Shown here piece by piece: positions 24,341-32,673 of a stretch of DNA of 45,829 nucleotides. Both the position numbers and the translations under genes were made by a program. Source of the stretch: Chloroflexota bacterium (lineage in GTDB: Bacteria > Chloroflexota > Anaerolineae > Anaerolineales > Villigracilaceae); assembly GCA_016219545.1 (NCBI GenBank), contig JACRMH010000042.1, forward strand, positions 1-45,829. The letters run 5' to 3'. The first letter of the stretch is position 1; each line of letters opens with the position of its first letter. The notes beneath the pieces are model-generated. The model saw only the letters and a list, made by a program, of their open reading frames with translations. It did no database searches and had not been told where the DNA came from.

Positions 24341-25264
24341 ATGCCTGTAAAAATCCCAACCACACTCCCCGCCCGCGCAACCCTTGAGCGCGAAAATATT
24401 TTCATCATGGATGAAGACCGCGCCACGCATCAGGATATTCGTCCGCTGCAAGTGGCGATCCTAAACCTCATGCCCACGAAGGTCGCCACCGAAACGCAGC
24501 TTCTACGCCTGCTCAGCAACTCGGCCCTTCAAGTTGAGGTCTCACTTCTCCACACAGCCACGCATGAGTCAAAGAATACAGATGCCGACCATTTGCTTAA
24601 CCACTACTTTACGTTCGATGAAATAAAGAACAAAAAGTTTGACGGTCTCATCATCACCGGCGCGCCCGTTGAACAAATGCCTTTTGAAGAAGTTGATTAT
24701 TGGGACGAACTCACCGAGATCATGAATTGGGCCGAATCAAATGTGGAATCAAACTTCTATATTTGCTGGGGAGCGCAAGCCGCGCTGTATCACAGATATG
24801 GAATCCCGAAATATGACCTGCCCCATAAGATGTTCGGCGTCTACAAGCACCGCATCCTTTCTTCGACCGAGAGCCTGCTGCGGGGATTCGATGACATTTT
24901 CCTCGCCCCACATTCCCGTCATACCGAGATCCGCCGCGCGGATATTGAGAAGGTTGACGAGTTAAACATCCTCGCCGAATCAGATGATGCCGGCGTTTAC
25001 ATTGTCGGCACAAAAGATGGGCGTCATCTCTTCATTACCGGTCATTCCGAATATGACCCGCTCACCTTGAAATCAGAATATGACCGTGACATAAACAAAG
25101 GGCTGCCGATCCACATCCCGCAAAATTATTATCCCAACGATGACCCAACGCAGAATCCCCAAGTCCTCTGGCGCGGACATGCGAACCTGTTATATGCGAA
25201 CTGGCTGAACTATTATGTCTATCAGGTCACGCCGTATGATGTCAACCAGATCCCCAAAAAATAA
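24341..25264 (+). CDS. metA: Homoserine O-acetyltransferase (MetA family)
   Basis: This 307-residue enzyme acylates the hydroxyl of homoserine for methionine synthesis. Catalytic residues fall at the classical MetA positions: Cys142 in [14 protein letters not shown], His235 and Glu237 in TGHSEYD. Residue 111 is Glu ([13 protein letters not shown]). In studied MetA enzymes Glu at this position goes with acetyl-CoA and Gly with succinyl-CoA, so an acetyltransferase is predicted. That agrees with the upstream O-acetylhomoserine sulfhydrylase. No clear Shine-Dalgarno sequence precedes the ATG. The gene lies downstream of metY in the SAM-riboswitch unit and ends in a strong bidirectional terminator that overlaps its stop codon. 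Confidence 0.95.
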   Translation: MPVKIPTTLPARATLERENIFIMDEDRATHQDIRPLQVAILNLMPTKVATETQLLRLLSNSALQVEVSLLHTATHESKNTDADHLLNHYFTFDEIKNKKFDGLIITGAPVEQMPFEEVDYWDELTEIMNWAESNVESNFYICWGAQAALYHRYGIPKYDLPHKMFGVYKHRILSSTESLLRGFDDIFLAPHSRHTEIRRADIEKVDELNILAESDDAGVYIVGTKDGRHLFITGHSEYDPLTLKSEYDRDINKGLPIHIPQNYYPNDDPTQNPQVLWRGHANLLYANWLNYYVYQVTPYDVNQIPKK

Positions 25265-25292
25265 TGGTGACGTTATGTCACCATTATTTTTT
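25256..25292. terminator. Bidirectional terminator between metA and the HEAT-like gene
   Basis: A perfect 16-bp stem (25256-25271 with 25277-25292) has A-runs on the left and T-runs on the right, so it can end transcripts in both directions. The core is ATAATGGTGAC/GTCACCATTAT. The metA stop codon is inside it. Confidence 0.92.
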
Positions 25293-25302
25293 CAAATTCA
25301 TT

Positions 25303-25851
25303 TTATTTTTTCCAGACGGTTGCATACTTCTTGCGGTATTTAATATCGTCTTCCTTTTCGATCAATTCAAAGGCAAGCGCCTTTATTTTTTCATCCTTCA
25401 CGGCATCATATAGATTTCTGAAATCCTGAATAATGTCATAGCGGATCAACGTGCAATTCTTTTCTGCGACACATTCATAGTATCTCCTTGCGAGTCCGTT
25501 CAGTAAGATCTCCTGTTGTTTCTTCCCTGCCAGACCAACCTTCCAAATCGATTGCAGACAATGCCGTGCCGTGACAAACCTTTCGTCTTTCGTGACAGCC
25601 AGCAGTTTGTCAAAGTCTTTGAGCATCCTGCCCTTTGGGTCGCTCTTTGCTAGGTTGCTTAACAACTGCGCAGATATCGCACGGACGTGGTTATCCTTGT
25701 GTTTCAGTCCATCAAACAATTCATCCCAGGCTTCATACGCCCAACTGACAGGCTTTTCGGTTTTTTCCATTAGGGAAGAGTAAGCATTATTTTGCAATTG
25801 CCCATCTTCCGAGTGGATATTATTTAAATGGGCACGAATTGTTTTATCCAT
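25303..25851 (-). CDS. HEAT-like alpha-helical hypothetical protein
   Basis: A protein of about 182 residues, almost entirely helical, with HEAT/armadillo-like helix pairs, for example WDELFDGLKHKDNHVRAISA (the D-x-x-x-V-R turn is typical) and LLAVTKDERFVTARHCLQSI. I take the ATG at 25851 because GGAGATATT precedes it; the upstream in-frame ATG at 25920 lacks such a site. Proteins of this type act as scaffolds; no partner is evident. It is a single-gene unit between a convergent metA and the divergent MFS gene. I cannot name a family. Confidence 0.7.
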   Translation of the reverse strand: MDKTIRAHLNNIHSEDGQLQNNAYSSLMEKTEKPVSWAYEAWDELFDGLKHKDNHVRAISAQLLSNLAKSDPKGRMLKDFDKLLAVTKDERFVTARHCLQSIWKVGLAGKKQQEILLNGLARRYYECVAEKNCTLIRYDIIQDFRNLYDAVKDEKIKALAFELIEKEDDIKYRKKYATVWKK

Positions 25852-25927
25852 AATATCTCCAGCCGCATTGGTTGCTGTTCGGAAAGATAGACCGCGTTCC
25901 ACTAAGGGTCTGTAAATCATTAACTTC

Positions 25928-26005
25928 CTGCAATGTGTTTTGGTGGGCGAGGGAAGTTATATTTTTATGATCCCTTATTCCTTCTTACCACCAAACGCAT
26001 TGCAG
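25928..26005. repeat. Imperfect 18-19-bp inverted repeat with about 40-bp loop
   Basis: CTGCAATGTGTTTTGGTGG (25928-25946) is almost the reverse complement of CCACCAAACGCATTGCAG (25988-26005). It lies alone between divergent genes and looks like a small palindromic or MITE-type element, or a large operator. Confidence 0.6.
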
Positions 26006-26133
26006 ACAATAGCTTCATTTTTTATCCATTTTATGGACAAATCCTGTCTTATTTTAGAACATAAATTCTGTTTTGTAAAGGAATATCTGGTATCCTATCT
26101 GTAACCCCACAATACAGGAAGCAACGAGACAGA

Positions 26134-27423
26134 ATGAACAACCCGAAAACGAGAACAACTTTCCATCCTCTTCGCCTGATCGCTGAATATGGATCACACA
26201 TTCGCGCCTTTAAGCCGAATGCACGAATGTATTTGTTAAACGTCATCATCACCGGCGCAGTGATGGGTATCTTCCGTTTGCTTTTCAATTTTTTTGTGCT
26301 GAGTCTCGGATACAACGAAGCCTTGCTCGGCAACCTCATCACCACCAGCAGTTTCGTCGCATTGTTAGCCGCCCTGCCCATGGGCTATCTAGCAGACATG
26401 ATCGGACGCAAAGGCTCGCTCATCATCTCCGGCGCATTATTGAGTTTCTCCATTCTCGCCATGGCCATCTGGCGCACAGAGAACACCTTCTACTCCATGA
26501 ACGTCATTTCCGGCATCGCACAGAGTCTGGCTGGCGTGACCATGGCCCCTTTCTTAATGGAGAACAGCGACGAAAAAGAACGTACCTATCTATTCAGCTT
26601 TGGTCAGGGATTGCAAATGACAATGGCCTCCGTCGGTAATTGGGTCGGCGGCTATCTGCCCACATGGATAGGCAGCGCACAAAAGGTCACGGCCACGAGC
26701 AGTATGGCTTATGGCAATTCCATTTTCATCGTTGGAGTCGGCGCGGCAATCGCTGTCATTCCTTTGTTGTTACTCAAATCACCCAGGCTCGAAAAGACTC
26801 AACGTGCCGTGTTCGCGCCCTTTCAATATGCAGTTAAAAATCCGCTCCTGCTGACCAAGTTAATTCTGCCCATGCTTCTCACGTCACTCGGCGCAGGCTT
26901 GATCATGCCATTCATGAACGTTTTCTTCCGCGTGGTTCATCATCAATCCGACGTAGTCATCGGCACATTATTTGCATGGGGCTCACTTGCGATGGGCATC
27001 GGATTATTGATCGCGCCGCCGCTTGCCGAACGGACAGGCAAGATCCAACTGGTGGTCATCACGCAGGCAATTTCGATTCCTTTCTTAATTCTGCTTGGGT
27101 TCTCACCCATCATCTGGGTCGGCGCCGCGAGTTATTACATCCGCCTGGCTTTGATGAACATGAGTTCGCCGGTCTATCAGACTTTCATCATGGAACACGT
27201 TGAACCGTCGGCGCGCGCCACAGTTGCAAGCCTTACCAGTATGGCGTGGAATTTCGGCTGGGCATTCAGCCCCACCATCAGCGGCTGGCTTCAAGTGCAG
27301 TATGGGTTTGGTCCGCCTTTCATCGGCACGATCATCCTCTACACGATTTCCGTGATCATGTACTGGGCATTTTTCTGGAGAGGAAGCATCAGCACGGTTC
27401 AGTCCCCAGCCACAACAGATTGA
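26134..27423 (+). CDS. MFS transporter
   Basis: A 429-residue membrane protein with about twelve hydrophobic segments. The A-like motif between helices 2 and 3 is PMGYLADMIGRKGSLIIS, the major-facilitator signature G-x-L-A-D-x-x-G-R-K, and a degenerate copy (PLAERTGKIQLV) is in the second half. It should be a proton- or cation-coupled transporter or exporter in the cytoplasmic membrane. The substrate is unknown. The N-terminal 30 residues before helix 1 are polar and basic. It ends in a strong bidirectional terminator and has no operon partner. Confidence 0.9.
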   Translation: MNNPKTRTTFHPLRLIAEYGSHIRAFKPNARMYLLNVIITGAVMGIFRLLFNFFVLSLGYNEALLGNLITTSSFVALLAALPMGYLADMIGRKGSLIISGALLSFSILAMAIWRTENTFYSMNVISGIAQSLAGVTMAPFLMENSDEKERTYLFSFGQGLQMTMASVGNWVGGYLPTWIGSAQKVTATSSMAYGNSIFIVGVGAAIAVIPLLLLKSPRLEKTQRAVFAPFQYAVKNPLLLTKLILPMLLTSLGAGLIMPFMNVFFRVVHHQSDVVIGTLFAWGSLAMGIGLLIAPPLAERTGKIQLVVITQAISIPFLILLGFSPIIWVGAASYYIRLALMNMSSPVYQTFIMEHVEPSARATVASLTSMAWNFGWAFSPTISGWLQVQYGFGPPFIGTIILYTISVIMYWAFFWRGSISTVQSPATTD

Positions 27424-27428
27424 CCTTC

Positions 27429-27461
27429 AAAAAACAGAGCACTCTTAATGCTCTGTTTTTT
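27429..27461. terminator. Terminator after the MFS gene
   Basis: AAAAAACAGAGCA (27429-27441) pairs with TGCTCTGTTTTTT (27449-27461), a 13-bp stem with T-rich tail, 6 bp after the stop codon. Confidence 0.92.
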
Positions 27462-27478
27462 GTGGGAAAATTGGGGGA

Positions 27479-28687
27479 ATGACAAAAGATATGCTAAAGC
27501 ACGATGTTTTGATCATCGGCGGCGGACCCAGCGGCCTCTCCACCGCACTGCATCTGACGAAGATCGCCCCGCATCTGACTAGCCGAATCCTGATCCTGGA
27601 AAAGGAACATTATCCGCGCCCAAAGCTGTGCGCCGGCGGCCTGGTCGCCGATGCGGAAATTATTCTTCAGAGGCTTGGTCTGGACGTCAGCGAAGTTCCG
27701 CATGTGGATGCATCCTCGGCACATTTTGATTTTGAAGGCAGAGGGATTAAGATCAGCGTACCAAAGAGTCACACCATCCGCGTGATCCGGCGCAACGAAT
27801 TTGATCATTGGCTGGCAAAAAAGACTCGTGAAGCGGGGATTGAAATTCGGGAAGGCGTTACTGTAAAAAATATCATCCCTGATAAAGATGGTGTCACTGT
27901 TGAAACCGAGCAGGGAAATTTTCGTGCGCTCATCGTTGTCGGCGCGGACGGCTCAAATGGGATCACACGCAGATGCGTTTTTCCGAACTTCCCAGTATAT
28001 ACAGCGCGGGTATTGGAAGTGATTACGCCAAACTACCCCCTCCGCCATGCTACGCAGGGCGCCTCCCCCAAGTCCAATGGATTTGAGGGAGGATGGGATC
28101 GTGAGAGTGTTGCTTATTTTGATTTCTTTGCAGTTCCTAAGAATATCGCAGGCTATGTTTGGGACTTCCCCACTCAAATCAATGGCGAGCCGATGCGGTG
28201 CTGGGGAATCTATGACACGAATTTACTTGCAGACCAAAACCGTCCGCAACTGAAGAAACCTTTGGCGGATGAAATGGCGCGGCATGGATTCATCCTCGAT
28301 GAGTATGAACTCAAGGGTCATCCCATTCGCTGGTTTGACCCAAGCAATCCTGTTTCAATGCCGCATGTATTACTCGTTGGGGATGCGGTGGGCGCGGACC
28401 CGATCTTCGGCGAGGGTATCAGTATGGCGCTGGGATATGGCGCACTCGCGGCGCAGGAGATTAGCGAGTCGATTCGGCGCAATGACTTTTCATTTGGCAG
28501 ATTCAAGCGTCGGCTCGTGCGAAGCGGGCTGGGTCAAACTTTGTTCGCGCGTTGGGTCATCACGCAGATCATTTATCCGCTTAAGTGGCGCTGGTTCCAA
28601 ATCCTGTTATGGTGGATATTGAAGCCAGTCGTGATCCTGGTCGCGTGGATTTTTGTTTTGAATTGGGGAAAGCGGATCAGGATTTGA
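27479..28687 (+). CDS. Geranylgeranyl-reductase-family FAD-dependent oxidoreductase
   Basis: A 402-residue flavoprotein. The FAD motif is HDVLIIGGGPSGLSTALHL. EKEHYPRPKLCAGGL is the family block with the conserved Cys, and VGDAVGADPIFGEGISMALGYG binds the flavin phosphate near the C-terminus. The last 40 residues are hydrophobic and may anchor the protein in the membrane. Relatives saturate polyprenyl chains of lipids, quinones or chlorophyll, or act as halogenase-like monooxygenases; the substrate is unknown. Residues about 186-206 are encoded by a double-hairpin repeat and have no counterpart I recognise in the family. The ATG at 27491 is an alternative start. Its 3' end overlaps convergent recO by 11 bp. 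Confidence 0.87.
   Translation: MTKDMLKHDVLIIGGGPSGLSTALHLTKIAPHLTSRILILEKEHYPRPKLCAGGLVADAEIILQRLGLDVSEVPHVDASSAHFDFEGRGIKISVPKSHTIRVIRRNEFDHWLAKKTREAGIEIREGVTVKNIIPDKDGVTVETEQGNFRALIVVGADGSNGITRRCVFPNFPVYTARVLEVITPNYPLRHATQGASPKSNGFEGGWDRESVAYFDFFAVPKNIAGYVWDFPTQINGEPMRCWGIYDTNLLADQNRPQLKKPLADEMARHGFILDEYELKGHPIRWFDPSNPVSMPHVLLVGDAVGADPIFGEGISMALGYGALAAQEISESIRRNDFSFGRFKRRLVRSGLGQTLFARWVITQIIYPLKWRWFQILLWWILKPVVILVAWIFVLNWGKRIRI
28034..28094. repeat. Double-hairpin repeat inside the geranylgeranyl-reductase-like gene
   Basis: Two adjacent hairpins, CGCCATGC/GCAGGGCG (about 28042-28062) and CTCCCCCAAGTCC/GGATTTGAGGGAG (about 28063-28091), match the layout of common intergenic 'ccccctccgcc...cctccccc...ggaggg' repeats. 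The whole unit is translated in frame. Confidence 0.65.
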
Positions 28688-29435
28688 CGCGCTTGATAAA
28701 ACCGGGTGTGTTCAACTGGCGTTCAAGCAGATAAGTGAAGTATCCCTGCATCAGGATTTCCGCTTCCTTCTTGACCTCGCTGCCGGGGTTTGCACGAGAG
28801 GCATCGCGGTACGTTGAGCGCTGGAAGTGGCGCAAATATTTCAGCGTTTCAATGGAGATCTTATTTAAGTTTTTCAGCCCCTGCCCGCAGCGCGGACAGA
28901 TCACGCCGCCGGCGCTGAATGAAAAGAATTGGTCTTCAGGGAGGATCTCGCGTCCGCAGTTGGCGCACTCGAATAATTGCGGGCGAAAGCCAACATGATC
29001 GAGCAGACGCATTTCATAATAACGAACCGCCACCCATGCATCAGATTCTTTTTCAAGGCGGTCAAGAGTTTCGATCAAAAGTTTGAAAGTCAAAGGATGA
29101 CCGCCGTCATCGTCATAGGTGAAGCGATCCAAAAGTTCGATGGCATAGGAGGCGTAACCGGTCTTCATCAAGTCTGCGCCAATGGCAAGAAAAGCGTTGA
29201 CCGTTTCGGCCTGCGTCACGATCAGCAGGTCACGTCCGCGTGAGAGTTGCAGAGTGACATGAGTGAAGGGCTGTAAGTGTCCCGCCTTGCGTGAAGTGAC
29301 CTTGCGCGCTCCCTTCGCCACGGCGCGGACTTTTCCCAACTCGCGCGTGTAAAGGGTCAGCAACTGGTCGGCTTCACCCCAATCTTTATGGCGAAGCACA
29401 ACAGCAGACACGCGGAAGGAACGGAATTCAGCCAT
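28677..29435 (-). CDS. recO: DNA repair protein RecO
   Basis: A 252-residue RecFOR-pathway protein that helps load RecA on single-stranded DNA. The N-terminal OB-fold has the typical FRVSAVVLRHKDWGEADQLL and a basic GARKVTSRKAG. The zinc finger is C-x2-C ... C-x2-C in FECANCGREILPEDQ and VICPRCGQG, followed by a helical C-terminal domain. Length and motif order are normal. Its 3' end overlaps the convergent flavoprotein gene. It is the last gene of the minus-strand series glmU, cdd, recO, although repeat clusters separate the three. Confidence 0.95.
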   Translation of the reverse strand: MAEFRSFRVSAVVLRHKDWGEADQLLTLYTRELGKVRAVAKGARKVTSRKAGHLQPFTHVTLQLSRGRDLLIVTQAETVNAFLAIGADLMKTGYASYAIELLDRFTYDDDGGHPLTFKLLIETLDRLEKESDAWVAVRYYEMRLLDHVGFRPQLFECANCGREILPEDQFFSFSAGGVICPRCGQGLKNLNKISIETLKYLRHFQRSTYRDASRANPGSEVKKEAEILMQGYFTYLLERQLNTPGFIKRVKS

Positions 29436-29451
29436 GATTCAATTTTGGATT

Positions 29452-29540
29452 TGCGATTTTAGATTTACGATTTTAGATCGGTGGTCGAGTAGTCCGAGTA
29501 TTTTTCGAGGGCATACCGAGACCCGATTTTGGATTTACGA
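29452..29540. repeat. Nested repeat cluster between cdd and recO
   Basis: Three copies of 'ttttggatttgcgatttt'-like units (29452-29478 and 29523-29541) are split by a different element, 'cggtggtcgagtag...ataccgagaccc' (about 29480-29524). The arrangement looks like one repeat inserted into another. Confidence 0.65.
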
Positions 29541-29543
29541 TTT

Positions 29544-29951
29544 CTAGTTTTCAAGATGCTTCGGCGTGAAGGCCTCGGGCAGCAACTCGGCAACCGTCAT
29601 TTCTTTTTGAAGTTTTCCATTTCCATCAGCGATCAAGATAAGAGTATCCAATCCGAACTCGGCCATCACCTGCCTGCATCCGCCGCAGGGAGAGCCGCCG
29701 TTATTGGTTACGACCGCGATCACCTCAAATTCAGTCTCGCCCTCTGAAACCGCTTTGAAGATGGCAACCCGTTCCGCGCACATGCCGGTGGGATAGGCGG
29801 CGTTCTCGATATTCACGCCGGTGTATACGCGTCCGCTTTTGGTTCGCAGCGCGGCGCCTACAGGATAATTGGAATAAGGCGCATACGCGTATTTACGCGC
29901 TTCGTTGGCTAGGTCAATTAGTGATTGGCGTTCTTCGTTTGTGAGTTTCAT
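29544..29951 (-). CDS. cdd: Cytidine deaminase
   Basis: A 135-residue homotetrameric-type cytidine deaminase of the pyrimidine salvage pathway, converting (deoxy)cytidine to (deoxy)uridine. The catalytic motif is TGMCAERVAIFKA, with zinc ligand Cys and proton-shuttle Glu, and the other two zinc Cys are in SPCGGCRQVMAEF. YAPYSNYPVGAAL and NIENAAYPTGMC give the substrate pocket. The enzyme looks complete. It lies 48 bp downstream of glmU, with a small repeat cluster between them. Confidence 0.96.
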   Translation of the reverse strand: MKLTNEERQSLIDLANEARKYAYAPYSNYPVGAALRTKSGRVYTGVNIENAAYPTGMCAERVAIFKAVSEGETEFEVIAVVTNNGGSPCGGCRQVMAEFGLDTLILIADGNGKLQKEMTVAELLPEAFTPKHLEN

Positions 29952-29952
29952 G

Positions 29953-29991
29953 GTTTAGTCTTCTGGTTTTCTAGTTGGCTAGTCTTCTGGT
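29953..29991. repeat. Low-complexity 'agtcttctggt' repeat
   Basis: Two copies of TAGTCTTCTGGT (around 29956 and 29980) separated by 'tttctagttggc' fill the gap between glmU and cdd. Confidence 0.5.
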
Positions 29992-29999
29992 CGGCTGAG

Positions 30000-31361
30000 T
30001 TACTTTTTGGCTTTTCTTTCAAGTTTCTTGATCGCGCGCGCGGGCATGCCTACGACAAGAGTGTCTTCCGCCACGTTCTTTGTGACAATCGCGCCAGCCC
30101 CTGTGCGCGCACCGTTTCCAATCTTAAGCGGAGCGACGAGCATCGTATCCGAACCAATGAACACATCCTCGCCAATCTCGGTGGCGTGTTTCTTCTCGCC
30201 GTCATAGTTACAAGTGATCGTGCCTGCGCCGATGTTCGTGTTGGCGCCGATCTGGGCATTGCCGATGTAGGAGAAATGTCCCATTTTCACGCCTTCCTTG
30301 AGATGCGAATCTTTCACCTCGCCGAAGTTACCCATGTGGACATGGCTGCCCAAATGCGCGCCTTTTCGTAAACGTGCAAAGGGACCCATATCCACGTCAT
30401 CTTCCAAAAGCGCACTCTCGAGATCAGAGGCAAGCACTTTACAGCGATTCCCAATTTTAGAATTCCGGATAATCGAATTCGGGCCGATGACATTGCCTTC
30501 GCCAATTTCAGTTTTTCCCTGAATGAAAGTGTTCGGCATAATTACCGTATCCATGCCAATCGTCACGCCGGCATCAATGTATGTGGATGCGGGGTCAATC
30601 ATCGTCACGCCGTTCAACATGTGCTGGTGATTGATGCGCCGGCGCATAGCTGCTTCACACTCAGAAAGATGAACGCGTGTGTTAATTCCAATCGTCTCTT
30701 CGAGGTCATCCATTACCGTAGCTTGAACGGACAAGCCGTCTTTGGATGCCAGTTCAACTGTATCCGTTAAATAGTATTCGCCTTTTTTGTGATTCTTGGG
30801 GATGCGGCGCAATGCGGACCATAACCAATTCGCATCAAAACAATATCCGCCCACGTTCAATTCCTTGACCTGTAACTGCTCTGCCGTAGCGACATACTCC
30901 TCGACGATGGAGGATACCGTTCCGTCCGCGTTACGAATGATCCTTCCAAAGCCGCGGGGATTATCCGAATGAACAGTCAATAATGAAATGGGACCTTTAT
31001 TCTTCTTTTGGGTTTCGACCAGCGCCTGCAAAGTCTCACCGCGCAATAAAGGCATGTCGCTGTAACAAACAACAACCAGATCGGTCTTATCTTTCAATAA
31101 AGATTCGGCCTGCATCACTGCATGTCCTGTGCCCAATAGTGGTTCCTGCAAAACAATTTGAGCGGAGTCTTCCAAATATTTTGTGACCGCTTCCGCGCCA
31201 TGACCGACCACCACAACCGGTCTCTCGTTCGTGGACTGTTTGATCGCTTCGAGGGCGTGCCAGATCATGGGTTTGCCTGCAATGGGATGCAGGACCTTCG
31301 GCGTGGATGACCTCATACGTGTCCCCTGACCAGCGGCAAGCAGGATTGCTGTTACTCTCAT
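30000..31361 (-). CDS. glmU: Bifunctional GlmU (UDP-GlcNAc synthesis)
   Basis: This 453-residue enzyme acetylates glucosamine-1-phosphate and then adds UMP, giving UDP-N-acetylglucosamine for peptidoglycan and surface polysaccharides. The uridyltransferase motif is LLAAGQGTRMRS followed by TPKVLHPIAGKPM, with GTGHAVMQAE further on. From about residue 250 the sequence becomes hexapeptide repeats (left-handed beta helix), for example VIGPNSIIRNSKIG and NTNIGAGTITCNYDG, the latter holding the acetyl-CoA site. The domain layout and length are standard. A hairpin separates it from tRNA-Gln upstream; cdd follows. Confidence 0.97.
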   Translation of the reverse strand: MRVTAILLAAGQGTRMRSSTPKVLHPIAGKPMIWHALEAIKQSTNERPVVVVGHGAEAVTKYLEDSAQIVLQEPLLGTGHAVMQAESLLKDKTDLVVVCYSDMPLLRGETLQALVETQKKNKGPISLLTVHSDNPRGFGRIIRNADGTVSSIVEEYVATAEQLQVKELNVGGYCFDANWLWSALRRIPKNHKKGEYYLTDTVELASKDGLSVQATVMDDLEETIGINTRVHLSECEAAMRRRINHQHMLNGVTMIDPASTYIDAGVTIGMDTVIMPNTFIQGKTEIGEGNVIGPNSIIRNSKIGNRCKVLASDLESALLEDDVDMGPFARLRKGAHLGSHVHMGNFGEVKDSHLKEGVKMGHFSYIGNAQIGANTNIGAGTITCNYDGEKKHATEIGEDVFIGSDTMLVAPLKIGNGARTGAGAIVTKNVAEDTLVVGMPARAIKKLERKAKK

Positions 31362-31375
31362 TGTGTCACCTCAAA

Positions 31376-31427
31376 CAAAACAGGATTTGTGCGGCGGGGT
31401 CACCCGCGCTGCGCAAATCCTGTTTTG
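31376..31427 (-). terminator. Hairpin between tRNA-Gln and glmU
   Basis: CAAAACAGGATTTG (31376-31389) pairs perfectly with CAAATCCTGTTTTG (31414-31427), and a GC-rich palindromic centre extends the stem. On the minus strand it ends in TTTTG-TTTG, so it can terminate the tRNA transcript. The centre recalls the GC-rich dispersed palindromes. Confidence 0.6.
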
Positions 31428-31460
31428 AAAAGAATTCCCGCGTCGGCGGGGTATGTCTGG

Positions 31461-31531
31461 CTGGGGCACCAGGATTCGAACCTAGATCCACAGCTCCAAA
31501 GGCTGGTGTGCTGCCGTTGCACCATGCCCCA
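31461..31531 (-). tRNA. tRNA-Gln (anticodon TTG)
   Basis: The 71-nt minus-strand sequence folds as a cloverleaf. Acceptor TGGGGCA pairs with TGCCCCA, discriminator G; D-stem GTGC/GCAC; anticodon loop CTTTGGA with TTG at positions 34-36; T-arm CTAGG-TTCGAAT-CCTGG. The anticodon stem has a C-T mismatch at its outer pair (27-43). CCA is not encoded. A TACAAT -10-like box lies at 31543-31548. Confidence 0.94.
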
Positions 31532-31559
31532 GTGCGGGCAAAATTGTATCACAATTTTT

Positions 31560-32645
31560 TTAATTTCCATCCGGAATAATGCCAAGTTTGCGGGCTTCTT
31601 CGAGGGAAATCACATCAGGGTTGACAGGCACAGTCCCCAATTTTTGAGCGGCTTGATCCCAGAATTCATCTGTTTTGCCTGTCCTCTTTTTAGCGACGAA
31701 AGACTTCATGAGCAGGGCTTCCATTTCCGGGGAGGGGGGTGCTTCAACGGGCTGTTCTGCCTGTTGGACAGAATCAGGCCCGGGCGCGGATGAAGATGCG
31801 GATTTTGCGTCATTCGCAGGCAGGCGCAGTTCGCCGGTCACGCCCATGGACTTGAGGGATTTTTCCACCTGAGTCCGCAAGGCAAGCAGGGCGCTGACGG
31901 TTTCAAGAATGCGCGCCTCAGTGGCAAGTTCGTTGCCGGCAACTAGCAGGGCAAATAGCGGGGTGACGGGAATGAAGAGCAGGTCATGGTCGCCGCCGCT
32001 GAAGACGTGATAAGAGTCGAGGGTTTCCTGGTGGTTATGACGCGCGACCTTCAAACTCGCGCCATGAATGGACATCAATGTGGAAATGAGCGAGACTTCC
32101 ATGCTGGCATCGTGGAGTTTGCCGGTGCGCGCCTGCACAAGTCCGCGCTCATTGAGCAGGAAGACTGCTTCGGCTTTGATATCCTGCCTAAAATTGGCAA
32201 GCAGATCTGAGAGCCGGGTGTGACGGTCTGGCGCTATTTCATCTTTTTTCTCGGATGGAAAAATCGTTTGCACAAGACCCAGTCCGCGCTCCACGACATC
32301 CAAAAAATCTGCGAGGGGGATGGGTTTATCAAAGATGGCGAGGGCGCCGGCAGAAAGCATTTCTTCGCGCATTTTGCGCTGGGTCATGCCGGTGATGAAG
32401 ATCACATTCACTTCCGGGTTGCGCGCGCGGACTTTGTGCATGAGTTCAACTCCGCTCATGCCGGGTAACATGTAATCTGTAACAAGCAGGTCGATCTTAT
32501 GCCGCGAGGACGCCAGCAGGGCCTCTTCGCCCGATGGAGATTCAAATATCTTTAATTTATCCAGATTGAGCGTATCAAGCGTTGAGTGTAATAACCGCAG
32601 GATGTCGCGCTGATCGTCAACAAGCAATATGTTGTGTTCCATCAT
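31560..32645 (-). CDS. Response regulator with receiver and roadblock-like domains
   Basis: A 361-residue protein. The receiver domain (about 4-122) has the acidic pocket Asp10/Asp11, the phospho-acceptor Asp57 in LLVTDYMLPGMSG, the switch Thr85 and Lys107 in FDKPIP. Residues about 145-265 form an alpha/beta domain with NERGLVQARTG and a LLFIPVTPLFALLVAG strand pattern, resembling roadblock/LC7 or GAF-like domains. A Ser/Pro/Ala-rich linker (about 275-305) and a short helical tail follow. There is no DNA-binding helix-turn-helix, so output is probably protein-protein interaction, for example with a small GTPase or a kinase. It follows a peptide-binding lipoprotein gene by 28 bp; no kinase is adjacent. 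Confidence 0.82.
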   Translation of the reverse strand: MMEHNILLVDDQRDILRLLHSTLDTLNLDKLKIFESPSGEEALLASSRHKIDLLVTDYMLPGMSGVELMHKVRARNPEVNVIFITGMTQRKMREEMLSAGALAIFDKPIPLADFLDVVERGLGLVQTIFPSEKKDEIAPDRHTRLSDLLANFRQDIKAEAVFLLNERGLVQARTGKLHDASMEVSLISTLMSIHGASLKVARHNHQETLDSYHVFSGGDHDLLFIPVTPLFALLVAGNELATEARILETVSALLALRTQVEKSLKSMGVTGELRLPANDAKSASSSAPGPDSVQQAEQPVEAPPSPEMEALLMKSFVAKKRTGKTDEFWDQAAQKLGTVPVNPDVISLEEARKLGIIPDGN

Positions 32646-32673
32646 TGACCTACTTTTTTATATCTGATGTTCG

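Noticed and set aside
31461..31531. tRNA-Gln considered as an integration site of a genomic island
   Set aside because: Both sides carry housekeeping or ordinary genes on the same strand, and I see no integrase or duplicated tRNA end.
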